DNA from: Paracoccus aurantiacus
Lineage (GTDB): Bacteria; Pseudomonadota; Alphaproteobacteria; Rhodobacterales; Rhodobacteraceae
Length of the DNA: 64,000 nucleotides
Assembly (NCBI RefSeq): GCF_007993065.1
Contig: NZ_VOPL01000009.1
Location: 1 to 64,000, forward strand
Direction of reading: 5' to 3'
Shown: piece by piece, positions 8,926 through 18,110 of the stretch
Numbering within the stretch: position 1 is the first letter of the stretch
Layout of the letters: every line of letters starts with the position of its first letter
The notes under the pieces: model-generated
The model's database searches: none
Told to the model about the DNA's origin: nothing
What the model saw: the letters and a program-made list of their open reading frames with translations, nothing else
Program-made: the position numbers and the translations under genes

Positions 8926-9858
8926 CTAGATATTCAGCTTATCGGCCCCGGTGTCGATATGCGGTGCCCAGAAAGCCACACTTTCCGCGATCTGCGGGAT
9001 CACCTGACGGTCATTCGGCTCTCGCTCCTTGAAGCTGAGCTCAAGACAGATCTCGTTATCAACCGCGCCACCTGCGGCAAAGGCCGCCAGCAACGGTTCG
9101 GGCTGAATTCGCCCGCGCGCGTTGAACTCGGCTGTGAAGGGTCGGTGGCCACCCTTATCCATCAGCGACTGCTTGATATGGATGATCGGGCTGACCTTCG
9201 GGACGGCGCGCGCCCAGGCATAGGGATCATAGTCATCGGGGTTGTCGCTGGTCACATCCCCGTGGTCGATATCGGCCATCATCCACATCGGAATGGCCAT
9301 GTCCGCTGCCGTCAGCCGGTCTTGCAGCGCCATGCATTCCGCGATGGTTTCGCCGAACTCGCGCCCCACGCTCATCGGTTCCCAGAACACGTAATCCAGA
9401 CCTGCCGCCTTGCCGTGTTCGGCGACCTCTGCCCAGCAATCGATGGCGATCTGGATCAGTTCCTCGCGACGAGCAGGATCGTCATAATCCTGATAGGTAA
9501 AGATCGCGAACTGAGTTCCGACCGATGTGCCGCCAAGATCGGCGGTGATGTCGGCGAATGTCTTGAACCAGTCGATATAGTAGCGTCGCACGTCCGGATC
9601 GGGATGCCCGAAATGGTTCAGCCGCCCATAAGGCCCGGTCATGCCGCTGGTTACACGAACCCCGGTGCGGTTCAGTGCCGCACCCATTTGCCGCGTCATG
9701 CGACGGATGACCGGTGCGGGCCAACTGGGGTTGATAAATTCATGCGTCAGTTGCAGATCGCGCAGCCGCAGATCCCGCGCGACAGTGTCGATCAGATCGT
9801 CCGGATCGGCAAAACGATTGACCAGCGGATTGGTGTTCAGCGAAAGCGTAAGTGGCAT
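8926..9858 (-). CDS. eryC: EryC-like tetrulose-4-phosphate racemase (xylose-isomerase superfamily)
   Basis: A 310-residue TIM-barrel enzyme. Metal-ligand candidates are the Glu in YVFWEPMS, Asp/His in MMADIDHGD, and the Glu in ICLELSFKERE. Purified Brucella EryC converts L-3-tetrulose 4-phosphate to its D form, and older annotations as a dehydrogenase were wrong. It lies between eryB (9 bases upstream) and eryD, the canonical order. A very long opposite-strand open frame across this region is a GC artefact. Confidence 0.9.
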   Translation of the reverse strand: MPLTLSLNTNPLVNRFADPDDLIDTVARDLRLRDLQLTHEFINPSWPAPVIRRMTRQMGAALNRTGVRVTSGMTGPYGRLNHFGHPDPDVRRYYIDWFKTFADITADLGGTSVGTQFAIFTYQDYDDPARREELIQIAIDCWAEVAEHGKAAGLDYVFWEPMSVGREFGETIAECMALQDRLTAADMAIPMWMMADIDHGDVTSDNPDDYDPYAWARAVPKVSPIIHIKQSLMDKGGHRPFTAEFNARGRIQPEPLLAAFAAGGAVDNEICLELSFKEREPNDRQVIPQIAESVAFWAPHIDTGADKLNI

Positions 9859-9867
9859 GGCGGTTCC

Positions 9868-11397
9868 TTACGCGGCATTGGCCAGATCGGACTGATAGAA
9901 CCAGTCCGCAAAAGCCTTGCGCTGATCTTCGGTGAGGTGCAGATAATGCTTGGTCCGGCGCCACAGAATGTCTTCGGGGCGTTGCGCCCATTCCCTGGCG
10001 ACAAGATAGCGGACCTCGGCTTCGTAAAGCTGACCGCCGAAATGCTTGCCCAGCCCCTCGATGCTGGTGGCGTCGCCGACCAGATCCTTGGTTCGCGCGC
10101 CATAAAGACGCCCATAGTGGTGCACCAGCTTGCGCGGCATCCACGAATAGGTCTCGCGCAGCGTTTCCACAAAGCTTTCATAATCAGCATTCGGAATCTC
10201 ACCCCCGGGCAGCGGCGCTGTTTCGGTCCAGTCGGCCCCCATATCCGGGAATATCCCCTTCAGCTTGTGCATCCCGCGTTCCGCCAACTCGCGGAATGTG
10301 GTGATCTTGCCGCCGAAGACATTAAGCAGCGGCGCGCCGCCGCTTTCGTCCAGATCGAACACATAATCCCGCGTGACCGCCGATGGGTTGCCCTTGCCGT
10401 CATCGAACAGGGGACGCACGCCGGAAAAGGTGGTTATCACATCGTCGCGGCGCAGCTTTTCCTTGAAATAGCGGTTCACGACGCCCAGCAGATAGTCGAT
10501 CTCGGATTCGTCGGCCTTCACATCCTCGGCCTTTCCGTCATAGGCAATGTCGGTTGTGCCGATCAGTGCCTTGTCGCCCTCATACGGGTTGATGAAGATG
10601 ACGCGCTTGTCCTTGTTCTGCACGAGATAAGCGTTATTGCCCGACCAGAATTTCGGCACGATGATATGGCTGCCCTTGACCAGCCGCACCTTGCGCGCAG
10701 AATTTGCCCCGGCAACGCGGGTGATGAAGTCGCTGACCCATGGACCGGCGCAATTGACCAGACAGCGGGCGCGGAAATAGCGGGTCTCGCCGGTATTTTC
10801 GTCGCGGGTTTCGACCGTCCACGCACCATCCTCGCGCCGCGCGCTGATGCAAGGGCTGCGGGTCAGGACCTCGGCCCCGCGTTCGGCGGCATCAAGGGCA
10901 TTCAGCACTACGAGTCGCGCGTCGTCGACCCAGCAATCCGAATATTCGAAACCCTTGGTATATTTATCCAGCAGCGGCGCACCTTCAGGGTCGCGTCGCA
11001 GATCAAGGCTGCGCGTACCGGGCAGCTTCCTGCGACCGCCCAGATGGTCATAAAGGAACAGCCCGAGCCGCACCAGCCAGGCGGGCCGGTCCTCGGGGCT
11101 GTGGGGCAGCACAAAACGCATGGGCCAGATGATATGCGGCGCGGATTTCAGCAGCACCTCACGTTCGATCAGCGCCTCGCGGACCAGCCGGAATTCGTAA
11201 TATTCCAGATAGCGCAAGCCGCCATGCACCAGCTTGCCGGATCGCGAGGACGTGCCCTCGGCCAGATCGTCCTTTTCACACAGCACGACCTTCAGGCCAC
11301 GCCCTGCGGCATCCCGCGCCACCCCGGCACCATTGATGCCACCGCCGATGACGAAAAGGTCGATCATCTCGGGATCGGTTCTGGTTTCACTGTTCAT
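9868..11397 (-). CDS. eryB: EryB-like FAD-dependent erythritol-4-phosphate dehydrogenase
   Basis: A 509-residue GlpD-family flavoprotein. The FAD site is FVIGGGINGAGVARDAAGRG, followed by TSSRSGKLVHGGLRYLE, the GlpD hallmark. I start it at 11397 (MNSETRTD) after an AAAGGA site, one base beyond the eryA stop. The context assigns L-erythritol 4-phosphate oxidation to L-3-tetrulose 4-phosphate rather than glycerol 3-phosphate oxidation. Like GlpD it is expected to pass electrons to the quinone pool at the inner membrane. Confidence 0.92.
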   Translation of the reverse strand: MNSETRTDPEMIDLFVIGGGINGAGVARDAAGRGLKVVLCEKDDLAEGTSSRSGKLVHGGLRYLEYYEFRLVREALIEREVLLKSAPHIIWPMRFVLPHSPEDRPAWLVRLGLFLYDHLGGRRKLPGTRSLDLRRDPEGAPLLDKYTKGFEYSDCWVDDARLVVLNALDAAERGAEVLTRSPCISARREDGAWTVETRDENTGETRYFRARCLVNCAGPWVSDFITRVAGANSARKVRLVKGSHIIVPKFWSGNNAYLVQNKDKRVIFINPYEGDKALIGTTDIAYDGKAEDVKADESEIDYLLGVVNRYFKEKLRRDDVITTFSGVRPLFDDGKGNPSAVTRDYVFDLDESGGAPLLNVFGGKITTFRELAERGMHKLKGIFPDMGADWTETAPLPGGEIPNADYESFVETLRETYSWMPRKLVHHYGRLYGARTKDLVGDATSIEGLGKHFGGQLYEAEVRYLVAREWAQRPEDILWRRTKHYLHLTEDQRKAFADWFYQSDLANAA

Positions 11398-11398
11398 C

Positions 11399-12970
11399 TC
11401 ACTGTCCTTTCGGGAAAGCGGCGCGGGCGGCGGCAAGCGCGTCCCAGGTGGGCGGCAACGCCTGCCGCGCGGCCGAGAATGCGGGAAACAGCCGTTCATA
11501 AGCTGCAACAAGTTCGGGATCGGGATGCTCTGGCTGACCAAGCAGCGGCGTGACCCATTCGGCGATGCAGCATTGCATGTCGGGATAGGCGCCAATGGCG
11601 ACTGCGGCCATCATCGCGGCACCAGCGGCGCCGGCCTCGTCGCGGTCGGACACGCGGACGGGCGCGTTCATGCTGGCCGACAGAATGCCGCGTAACCCGG
11701 AGGAGCGCGCGGCCCCACCGGTCAGGCGCAGCTCACCCGGCAACGGTCCCATCGCGGCGTAGCAATCGCGCATCGCCATCCCCAGCCCCTCGGATACGGC
11801 GCGCACCAGATCGGGATAGCGGTGTCCCGCCGACAAGCCGGCAAATCCTGCGCGGGCATCGGCATTCACGAAGGGACCACGCTCGCCTGCATCCGAAATA
11901 TAGGGCAGATAGACGATCTGACCGGGGCGCGACTGCGCCAGCCAGCCTTCGACATGGGCGATCAGATCGCGATTTGTTACCGATTGGCCGACATCGGACA
12001 GAATGCCTGCGGCGATGCTCAGCACCCAGTCAAGGTTCAGCGTCGCGGCCATGTTGGTCTGAACCTGCGTCACGATATCGGGGATCGGCAGGCAGATGAC
12101 ATAGCCTGTGCCCTGCTCGTTCAGCCGGACATCGCCCGAGGCAACCGCGCGCATATGCACCCCGGTCGATCCGATCGTGGAGCACGCGATATCGCCGTCT
12201 GCAGGCTCATAGACGCCAGCGCCGAGCGCGGTCATGACCATATCAACGTAGCCAAGGCTGACCGGCGTTCCGGCGCGCAGACCCGTCTGGCGGGCAGCCT
12301 CTTCGGTCAGCGGATGAGTGACCTGCGTGCCATCAATGATTTCGGGCAGAAGCGCGCGGCGATGCGTCAGGCCAAGTGCGTCGATCACCGCATCATCATA
12401 TTGGCGGTCGCGGAAATTGCCGAAGGTGAAGCTCGCCTCGGAGGGGTCGGTCGCACGTATCCCCGTGAGGTTCAGATATAGCCAGTCCTTGCAATGCAAC
12501 GCCACCTGCGCCCCATCCAGCAATTCGGGCGCATGGCTATCCATATGCGCCATTTGTGTGCCCTGCTGGCAGGTATTCAGCCCGGTCCCAGTCGCCTCGA
12601 ACCTTGCACGGTTCGCAGCTTGCGCGGCAAGGCGTTCGACGGTCGGTGCGGCGCGGGCGTCCAGCCACAGCCAGGCATCGCCGACCGGGCCATCGCGCCC
12701 CACCAGCCATGTGCCATCGCCCTGCGCGGTAACGGAGAGCGCGGCCGTGCGCCCAGCCAGGTCGGGTATCTTTTTACCCAGGTCTCGCAACGCGGTCGCG
12801 CAGTCATCCCATGTGCGACGCAAGGGCTGCGTGGCCGATCCGTCCTTGCCCGAATCGTAACGGTTGGGGACCGAAGCCGCGCCGAGCTGACGCCCCGACA
12901 GATCAAATGCCACCGCCTTGACGACCGAGGTGCCCGCGTCGATTCCGATAATGATATCAGCGCTTGCCAT
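11399..12970 (-). CDS. eryA: EryA-like erythritol kinase (FGGY family)
   Basis: A 523-residue FGGY carbohydrate kinase. The N-terminal phosphate motif is IIIGIDAGTSVVKAVAFD and the C-terminal ATP-site motif is LRLTGGAARSSGLRGILS. I start at 12970 (MASADIII) because a GGGGAGA site lies about ten bases upstream and the family begins there; the frame is open for 66 more codons. It phosphorylates erythritol to L-erythritol 4-phosphate and is the first gene of eryABCD. Confidence 0.93.
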   Translation of the reverse strand: MASADIIIGIDAGTSVVKAVAFDLSGRQLGAASVPNRYDSGKDGSATQPLRRTWDDCATALRDLGKKIPDLAGRTAALSVTAQGDGTWLVGRDGPVGDAWLWLDARAAPTVERLAAQAANRARFEATGTGLNTCQQGTQMAHMDSHAPELLDGAQVALHCKDWLYLNLTGIRATDPSEASFTFGNFRDRQYDDAVIDALGLTHRRALLPEIIDGTQVTHPLTEEAARQTGLRAGTPVSLGYVDMVMTALGAGVYEPADGDIACSTIGSTGVHMRAVASGDVRLNEQGTGYVICLPIPDIVTQVQTNMAATLNLDWVLSIAAGILSDVGQSVTNRDLIAHVEGWLAQSRPGQIVYLPYISDAGERGPFVNADARAGFAGLSAGHRYPDLVRAVSEGLGMAMRDCYAAMGPLPGELRLTGGAARSSGLRGILSASMNAPVRVSDRDEAGAAGAAMMAAVAIGAYPDMQCCIAEWVTPLLGQPEHPDPELVAAYERLFPAFSAARQALPPTWDALAAARAAFPKGQ

Positions 12971-13451
12971 CACGCCATCTCCCCGCGCGCCGAGCCGTGA
13001 TCCGTTGCGTTGTGACGGTGAAACATCGTCTCCTCCCTTCGCAGCCGGAGGGCCATTTTCAGGCTTCCTGACCGCGATACCGCTGCCCGCATGCAGGCTT
13101 CGGCGAAACTCCTCGCTATTTTCATAACTCAAAAACCTGTCGTCGTGAATGAATTTTTTTACAGACACAGTAAAATATTTCAGTTATGTTGACATCAGCA
13201 GGATGGAATCGCAGAGGGAGGCGGCGCCGTCCGTACAGCATGATCGCGCCGGAACGTCAGGATGATCCGGCCGCATAACCAGCCAGAGGAGGGGCCGGAA
13301 ATGCACAAGATCCACGCCAGGGCTCTATCCCCAAGACAGCGCATAGAAAGCGTCGATAGACCCAGCATCGGGGCGCGTCGCCCCTTCGCGTAACGTCCGC
13401 GCATGACATCCGCGCCGCCCAAGCCCGTCCATTCAGATCTGAAGGCTCAGC
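12971..13451. promoter_or_regulatory. Divergent ery control region
   Basis: A 481-base gap between the leftward eryABCD and the rightward DUF2291-eryEFG unit. The part at 13140-13195 is AT-rich and holds the inverted repeat listed separately, plus a TTGACA hexamer at 13189-13194 without a convincing -10 partner. I see no credible gene; short frames here lack ribosome-binding sites and family resemblance. Confidence 0.6.
13157..13175. promoter_or_regulatory. Candidate EryD operator: inverted repeat TTTTAC-N7-GTAAAA
   Basis: TTTTAC and GTAAAA flank AGACACA. The site is about 190 bases upstream of the eryA start and 280 upstream of the DUF2291 gene, so it could control both directions. The symmetry is seen; binding by EryD is inferred from location. 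Confidence 0.5.
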
Positions 13452-14117
13452 ATGGCCCAAAGCACCACAACGACCAATCCAGCGCCCCAGGCTCCGGCCG
13501 CGTCCCGGCGCGGCCTGTTCATCAGCGTCGCGCTTGCCGCTGCCGTCCTGGTCGGCATCGCACTCGATACGACGGTTGTTCCCATCGGCTCGGACGCAGA
13601 TGTGCGCCAGCAGGCATTTTCCCCTGATACCTATGGCGAAACAGAATTTCCGCGCATCCAGAGCTTTGTGAAGGAAAAGGCCGTGGATGCCGCGACGCTG
13701 GCACCGGCTGTTCTGGCAGATAAGGATGCAGCCGCTGAGCAGTATGGCACTGCCTCGTCCACCGGCGCGATCATGTTCGTTACGCTGACCGGCACGGTGG
13801 GCGAGGCCAAGTCGGGCGTATATGAACTGGCTGCCGAAGGCGTGCCCGAAGACATCACGGTCCGCGTGCAGACCGGCCCCGCAATCAACGGCACCGATCT
13901 GCGCGACGCGCCGGGCGATATCGCCTTTGGCCAGTTCAAGAACCAGATCGAGTATCAGGATGCCGGTTCGGGCATCAACCGCGCGATGAAGACCGCTGTT
14001 CTGGACAGCATCGACACCAGCAGCCTGACCGGCCAGACAATCACCGTCACAGGCGCGTTTCGCATGATTAACCCGAAGAACTGGATGATTACACCGGTCG
14101 AGGTAGCCGTCCAATGA
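13452..14117 (+). CDS. DUF2291 family protein of the erythritol transport operon
   Basis: A 221-residue protein with one N-terminal membrane anchor after RRGLF (about residues 20-40), then an extracytoplasmic domain containing GAIMFVTLTGTVGE, an OB-fold-like DUF2291 pattern. It ends MINPKNWMITPVEVAVQ. Such genes regularly sit beside CUT2 importers, including in rhizobial ery loci, but their function is undescribed. It overlaps the ATPase gene by an ATGA junction, so the two are translationally coupled. Confidence 0.8.
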   Translation: MAQSTTTTNPAPQAPAASRRGLFISVALAAAVLVGIALDTTVVPIGSDADVRQQAFSPDTYGETEFPRIQSFVKEKAVDAATLAPAVLADKDAAAEQYGTASSTGAIMFVTLTGTVGEAKSGVYELAAEGVPEDITVRVQTGPAINGTDLRDAPGDIAFGQFKNQIEYQDAGSGINRAMKTAVLDSIDTSSLTGQTITVTGAFRMINPKNWMITPVEVAVQ

Positions 14118-15658
14118 GCGATCAAAGCCCTGTCCCCGACGGCGCACCCGACGCGCGAAAGGTCGTTCTCGCCGCCCGCAACGTTGCCAAGGCCTATGGC
14201 AATGTGCATGCGCTGAAAGGCGTGAACTTCGATATTCGCCGTGGGCAGGTCACGACACTGTTCGGCGAAAACGGCGCTGGAAAATCGACCCTGATGAAAA
14301 TCCTGTCGGGTGTGATCCAGCCCACCAGCGGTGAGATCATCCTGGACGGCAACCCGGTCGCCTTCAACAACTCGACCGAGGCGCGCGACCGCGGCATATC
14401 GATCATCCACCAAGAGCTCAGCCTCGCGCCTAATCTGTCCGTGCGCGACAATATCTTCATGGGCCGCGAGATCATGACGCCAACCGGCGTCGATTTCGCC
14501 GAGGAAGAGCGTCAGACCCGGCAGCTGATGAAGGAACTCGAGGAAGACATCGATCCGCTGACCCCGGTCGAAGAACTTCGCCTTGGCCAGCAGCAGATCG
14601 TGGAGATTGCGCGGGCGCTGTCGGTCGACAGCCGAATCCTGATTATGGACGAGCCGACCAGCGCCCTGTCGGCCAGCGAGGTCGAGGTGCTGTTCAAGGT
14701 CATCCGTGACCTGACCGAGGCAGGCGTCAGCATCGTCTATATCTCGCATCATCTGGAAGAGGCGCTGACGATTACCGACCACGCCGTCGTGCTGCGCGAC
14801 GGGAACATGACCGCCTATGCGCCGCGCGCCGAGATCGATCTGGAATGGATCGTCCGCAACATGGTGGGCGACAATTACGACCTGGGCAGCCCGCCACAAA
14901 CCGATATGGGCGCACCCGCTCTGTCGATACGCAACCTGACCCTGCCGGATCCGGCGGGTGGCTTCAATCTGGTTGACGGGTTGTCGCTGGATGTCCGTGC
15001 GGGTGAGATCGTCTGCATTTATGGCCTGATGGGCGCGGGTCGCACCGAATTGCTGGAAACCTGCGCAGGCCGTCTGCGGGCAAGCGCGGGCGAGATCGTG
15101 CTGGAGGGCAAAGAGGTATCGCATCTGTCCATCGCCGAACGCATCGCGCGCGGCCTCGCGCTGGTACCCGAAGATCGTCAGCGCGACGGTCTGGTCCAGA
15201 CGATGAGCGTCGGCGAAAACCTGTCGCTGGCCTCGATCTCCAGTTTTACCAAGGGATTGTTCACGCAGAAAAAGGCCGAACGCAGCCTGATCGATGACAG
15301 CATCCGCGAAGTCACCGTCAAGACGTCCGGCCCCTCCGCAGCCATCGGATCACTGTCCGGTGGCAATCAGCAGAAGGTAGTGATCGGCAAGATGCTGGCC
15401 ACCAAGCCCCGCGTCATCATGCTGGACGAGCCGTCGCGCGGCATCGATATCGGCGCCAAAGCCGAGGTGTTCCGCCTGCTGTCCGAGGAAGCAAAGCACG
15501 GACTGGCCGTACTTTATTCGACCTCGGAAGTCAGCGAATGCCTGTCCATCGCGCACCGGATCATCGTCATGCACAAGGGCCGGATCTCGGCCGAATTCGA
15601 TTCGACCGCCACCAAGGAAAAGATCATGGCCGCCTCGGGCGAATCCGTGGCCGCCTGA
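14114..15658 (+). CDS. eryE: Erythritol ABC transporter ATP-binding protein (tandem domains)
   Basis: A 514-residue RbsA-type tandem ATPase. Domain 1 has Walker A GENGAGKST, a degenerate signature LRLGQQQ and Walker B LIMDEPTSALS. Domain 2 has the usual degenerate Walker A GLMGAGRTE, an intact LSGGNQQ signature and IMLDEPSRGIDIG. One composite ATP site is therefore likely to be degenerate, as is normal for CUT2 proteins. It is flanked by DUF2291 and permease genes and powers erythritol uptake. The symbol follows rhizobial naming by analogy. Confidence 0.9.
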   Translation: MSDQSPVPDGAPDARKVVLAARNVAKAYGNVHALKGVNFDIRRGQVTTLFGENGAGKSTLMKILSGVIQPTSGEIILDGNPVAFNNSTEARDRGISIIHQELSLAPNLSVRDNIFMGREIMTPTGVDFAEEERQTRQLMKELEEDIDPLTPVEELRLGQQQIVEIARALSVDSRILIMDEPTSALSASEVEVLFKVIRDLTEAGVSIVYISHHLEEALTITDHAVVLRDGNMTAYAPRAEIDLEWIVRNMVGDNYDLGSPPQTDMGAPALSIRNLTLPDPAGGFNLVDGLSLDVRAGEIVCIYGLMGAGRTELLETCAGRLRASAGEIVLEGKEVSHLSIAERIARGLALVPEDRQRDGLVQTMSVGENLSLASISSFTKGLFTQKKAERSLIDDSIREVTVKTSGPSAAIGSLSGGNQQKVVIGKMLATKPRVIMLDEPSRGIDIGAKAEVFRLLSEEAKHGLAVLYSTSEVSECLSIAHRIIVMHKGRISAEFDSTATKEKIMAASGESVAA

Positions 15659-15684
15659 GTGGCGAGAGCAAAGGAACCGTTTCC

Positions 15685-16722
15685 ATGTCCACCGCAACGA
15701 CCGATATCGACAGGAAGAAATCCAACTTCAGCATTGGCAGAATGCTGTTGGAAGGGCGCGCCTTCTTTGCCCTGATAGTGATCATTGCCGTCTTTTCCTT
15801 CATGTCGCCGAACTATCTGACCGTCAGCAATCTGCTGATCATGTCCAGCCACGTGGCGATCTATGGCCTTTTGGCCATCGGCATGTTGCTGGTGATCCTG
15901 AATGGCGGCATCGACCTGTCCGTCGGCTCGACCCTTGCCCTGGCGGGTGTCTGCGCCGGGGCGATGATGCAGGGTCTCGAATTCCAGGCTTTAGGTGCGA
16001 TCTACTATTTGCCGGTATGGGCCGTCGTCGTCGTCACATGCGCGGTCGGCGCGCTGGTGGGTCTGGTGAACGGCGTCCTGATCGCGATCTTCAAGGTGCC
16101 GGCCTTCGTCGCCACGCTTGGCGTCATGTATGTGGCCCGCGGAATTGCGCTGCTGATGACCAACGGCTTGACCTATAATAACCTGTCGGGCCGTCCGGAA
16201 CTGGGCAATACCGGCTTTGACTGGCTGGGCTTCAACCGCATCGCCGGCATCCCGATCTCGGTCATCATCTTGGCGGTTGTCGCCGTGCTCGCGTGGCTGA
16301 TGCTGTCGCGCTCGGCCTTTGGGCGCTGGCTTTACGCCTCGGGCGGGAATGAGCGTGCGGCGGAACTGTCGGGGGTGCCGACGCGTCGGGTCAAGATCAC
16401 CGTCTATACTTTGTCGGGGATTCTTGCCGCGATTGCGGGTCTGGTCCTCAGTTCGCAGCTTACCTCGGCTGGCCCGACGGCAGGTACCACCTATGAGCTG
16501 ACGGCAATCGCCGCCGTCGTGATCGGTGGTGCCGCGCTGACAGGTGGTCGTGGCACCGTGGGCGGCACGATGCTTGGCGCATTCGTGATCGGCTTCCTGT
16601 CGGATGGGCTCGTGATCATCGGTGTCTCGTCCTACTGGCAGACCGTCTTTACCGGCGCCGTGATCGTTCTGGCCGTTCTGCTGAACTCGCTTCAATACGG
16701 ACGCACAGGCCGAAAGGGCTGA
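15685..16722 (+). CDS. eryF: Erythritol ABC transporter permease
   Basis: A 345-residue CUT2 inner-membrane permease. It shows the family signature LNGGIDLSVGSTLALAGV and the C-terminal GAALTGGRGTVGGTMLG, with about ten hydrophobic segments. I start at 15685 (MSTATTD) after AAAGGAACC, 26 bases beyond the ATPase stop; the frame is open upstream but that part overlaps the ATPase gene. It pairs with the tandem ATPase and with the binding protein downstream of two hairpins. Confidence 0.9.
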   Translation: MSTATTDIDRKKSNFSIGRMLLEGRAFFALIVIIAVFSFMSPNYLTVSNLLIMSSHVAIYGLLAIGMLLVILNGGIDLSVGSTLALAGVCAGAMMQGLEFQALGAIYYLPVWAVVVVTCAVGALVGLVNGVLIAIFKVPAFVATLGVMYVARGIALLMTNGLTYNNLSGRPELGNTGFDWLGFNRIAGIPISVIILAVVAVLAWLMLSRSAFGRWLYASGGNERAAELSGVPTRRVKITVYTLSGILAAIAGLVLSSQLTSAGPTAGTTYELTAIAAVVIGGAALTGGRGTVGGTMLGAFVIGFLSDGLVIIGVSSYWQTVFTGAVIVLAVLLNSLQYGRTGRKG

Positions 16723-16740
16723 GGCATCCTTCGTACTTCA

Positions 16741-16791
16741 CCGCCCGACCCGCATATGGGACGGGCGGAAAGACTGCGCCGGAAGGCGCAG
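16741..16791 (+). repeat. Two tandem hairpins between eryF and eryG
   Basis: CCGCCCG (16741-16747) pairs with CGGGCGG (16762-16768), with an inner CCC/GGG pair after one A-A mismatch. Directly after it CTGCGCC-GGAA-GGCGCAG (16774-16791) forms a 7-bp stem with a GGAA tetraloop. They fill the 96-base gap before the binding-protein gene. They probably protect or separate the abundant eryG message; no T-tract follows, so they do not look like terminators. Confidence 0.6.
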
Positions 16792-16818
16792 GTTCGTTAA
16801 CCAAGGGAGAGAAGACCA

Positions 16819-17766
16819 ATGATTAAGATGACACGCCGTATGCTTCTGGCCGCCGCTGCCGCCGCGCCATTGATGGCCGGGGCCGCGCAGGCCGAGGGGC
16901 TGATGACGATCATCGTGAACGACCCTGCGAACCCCTATTGGTTCACCGAGGGCGAGGTCGCGAAAGCCACCGCCGAGGAGTTGGGCTATACCGCCAATGT
17001 CGCGGCGCATAAGGGTGACACGAACACCGAAAGCACCCTGATCGATACAGCCATAACCAACCAGTCCGTCGCGATCATTCTCGACCCGGCCAATGCCGAT
17101 GGCTCGGTCGGCGCGGTGAAAAAGGCCGTTGATGCAGGCATCCCTGTGTTTCTGGTCAATGCCGAGATCAACCAGGAAGGTCTGGCGAAGGCACAGCTGG
17201 TGTCGAACAACGCACAGGGCGCGGCCGTTGGCGCAATGGCATGGGTCGAGGCCGTGGGCGATACCGGCCAATATGTCGAACTGTTCGGAAACCCGTCGGA
17301 TAACAACGCCCAGACCCGCTCAAACGGGTTCGAAACGGTGCTGACCCAATATCCGGACCTTGAGAAGGTGGGTCAGGAAGTCGCGAACTGGGACCGCACG
17401 CAGGGCTATCAGAAAACCCAGTCGCTGCTGCAGGCAAACCCCGACGTGATCGGCGTCATCTCGGGCAATGACGAAATGGCCCTGGGCGCGATTGCCGCCT
17501 TGAAAGAGGCCGGCAAGCTGGAGCAGGTCAAGGTCGGTGGCTTTGACGGCTCACCCGATGCGGTCGACGCCGTGAAGGCCGGAGAGATGCAGTACACGGT
17601 TCTGCAACCCGTCGCCGTCTTTTCGGAAGAAGCCGTGCGGCAGGCCGATAATTTCATCAAAAACGGGGAAACCGGCGTCGATACAGAAAAGCAACTGTTC
17701 GATTGCCTGCTGATCACGGCCGATAACGCCGATCAGTACAGCGCGCCCTTCGTGCTGGATCAGTAA
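16819..17766 (+). CDS. eryG: Erythritol ABC transporter substrate-binding protein
   Basis: A 315-residue periplasmic binding protein, Peripla_BP_4 family. It has a signal peptide (MIKMTRRMLL, an Ala-rich core and AGAAQAEG cleavage region) and a mature start LMTIIVNDPANPYWFTEGE typical of CUT2 receptors. ISGNDEMALGAIAALKEAGK is the conserved hinge region. GGGAGAGAAG precedes the ATG. It closes the transporter operon and delivers the substrate, presumably erythritol, to the permease. Confidence 0.9.
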   Translation: MIKMTRRMLLAAAAAAPLMAGAAQAEGLMTIIVNDPANPYWFTEGEVAKATAEELGYTANVAAHKGDTNTESTLIDTAITNQSVAIILDPANADGSVGAVKKAVDAGIPVFLVNAEINQEGLAKAQLVSNNAQGAAVGAMAWVEAVGDTGQYVELFGNPSDNNAQTRSNGFETVLTQYPDLEKVGQEVANWDRTQGYQKTQSLLQANPDVIGVISGNDEMALGAIAALKEAGKLEQVKVGGFDGSPDAVDAVKAGEMQYTVLQPVAVFSEEAVRQADNFIKNGETGVDTEKQLFDCLLITADNADQYSAPFVLDQ

Positions 17767-17773
17767 GAAACGA

Positions 17774-17805
17774 TCCGGGGCGCGCGTCACCAATCGCGTC
17801 CCGGA
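17774..17805 (+). terminator. Terminator-like hairpin after eryG
   Basis: TCCGGGGCGCG (17774-17784) pairs with CGCGTCCCGGA (17795-17805) with a single G-T wobble and a 10-base loop, seven bases after the eryG stop. No T-run follows, so it may be an mRNA-stabilising end or a rho-assisted terminator. Confidence 0.5.
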
Positions 17806-18060
17806 CATGATCTGACCATTGCGGATCAGGTTCGCCGCCGTGATACAATCGAGCGTTGCCGGCGCGGAGACACAGGACTTGAAGCCCGGCATTCTTCGAA
17901 TGCGCCTCTTGGTCATGCGCTGATCTTGCTCGACGTTGCCAAGGTATCTGGTCCGCACCGTTCCGATCGGACTCGGTCATCCAAACTCCGCAGCATGCGG
18001 TTGACCGCGCTGATTCCAGCAGCGTTCGCTCCGCTGCGGTCCATGACCCGCGCGCACCCG
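17806..18060 (-). pseudogene. IS6-family transposase, C-terminal remnant with frameshift
   Basis: On the minus strand, MDRSGANAAGISAVNRMLRS (from 18044) and, in another frame, RTRYLGNVEQDQRMTKRRI followed by RMPGFKSCVSAPATL (17958 leftwards) match the C-terminal half of IS6-family transposases, including the Glu of the DDE triad in VEQDQR. The two segments need a frame change near 17965-17975, and an in-frame TGA precedes the second. The N-terminal half is missing on this strand and no terminal repeat was found. Boundaries are approximate. Confidence 0.75.
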
Positions 18061-18110
18061 TGAGCTGCCATTGCGTTCATTCAGGAACACAGGAACGAGG
18101 CGGAGTGTTG

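Noticed and set aside
8536-11553. A 1005-codon open frame on the plus strand
   Set aside because: It lies exactly antisense to eryD, eryC and eryB, which have clear family motifs. Its translation has no recognisable domain; it is a by-product of GC-rich codon positions.
13189-13194. TTGACA as a -35 for the eryEFG unit
   Set aside because: No -10-like hexamer at 16-18 bases; kept only as a note in the control region.
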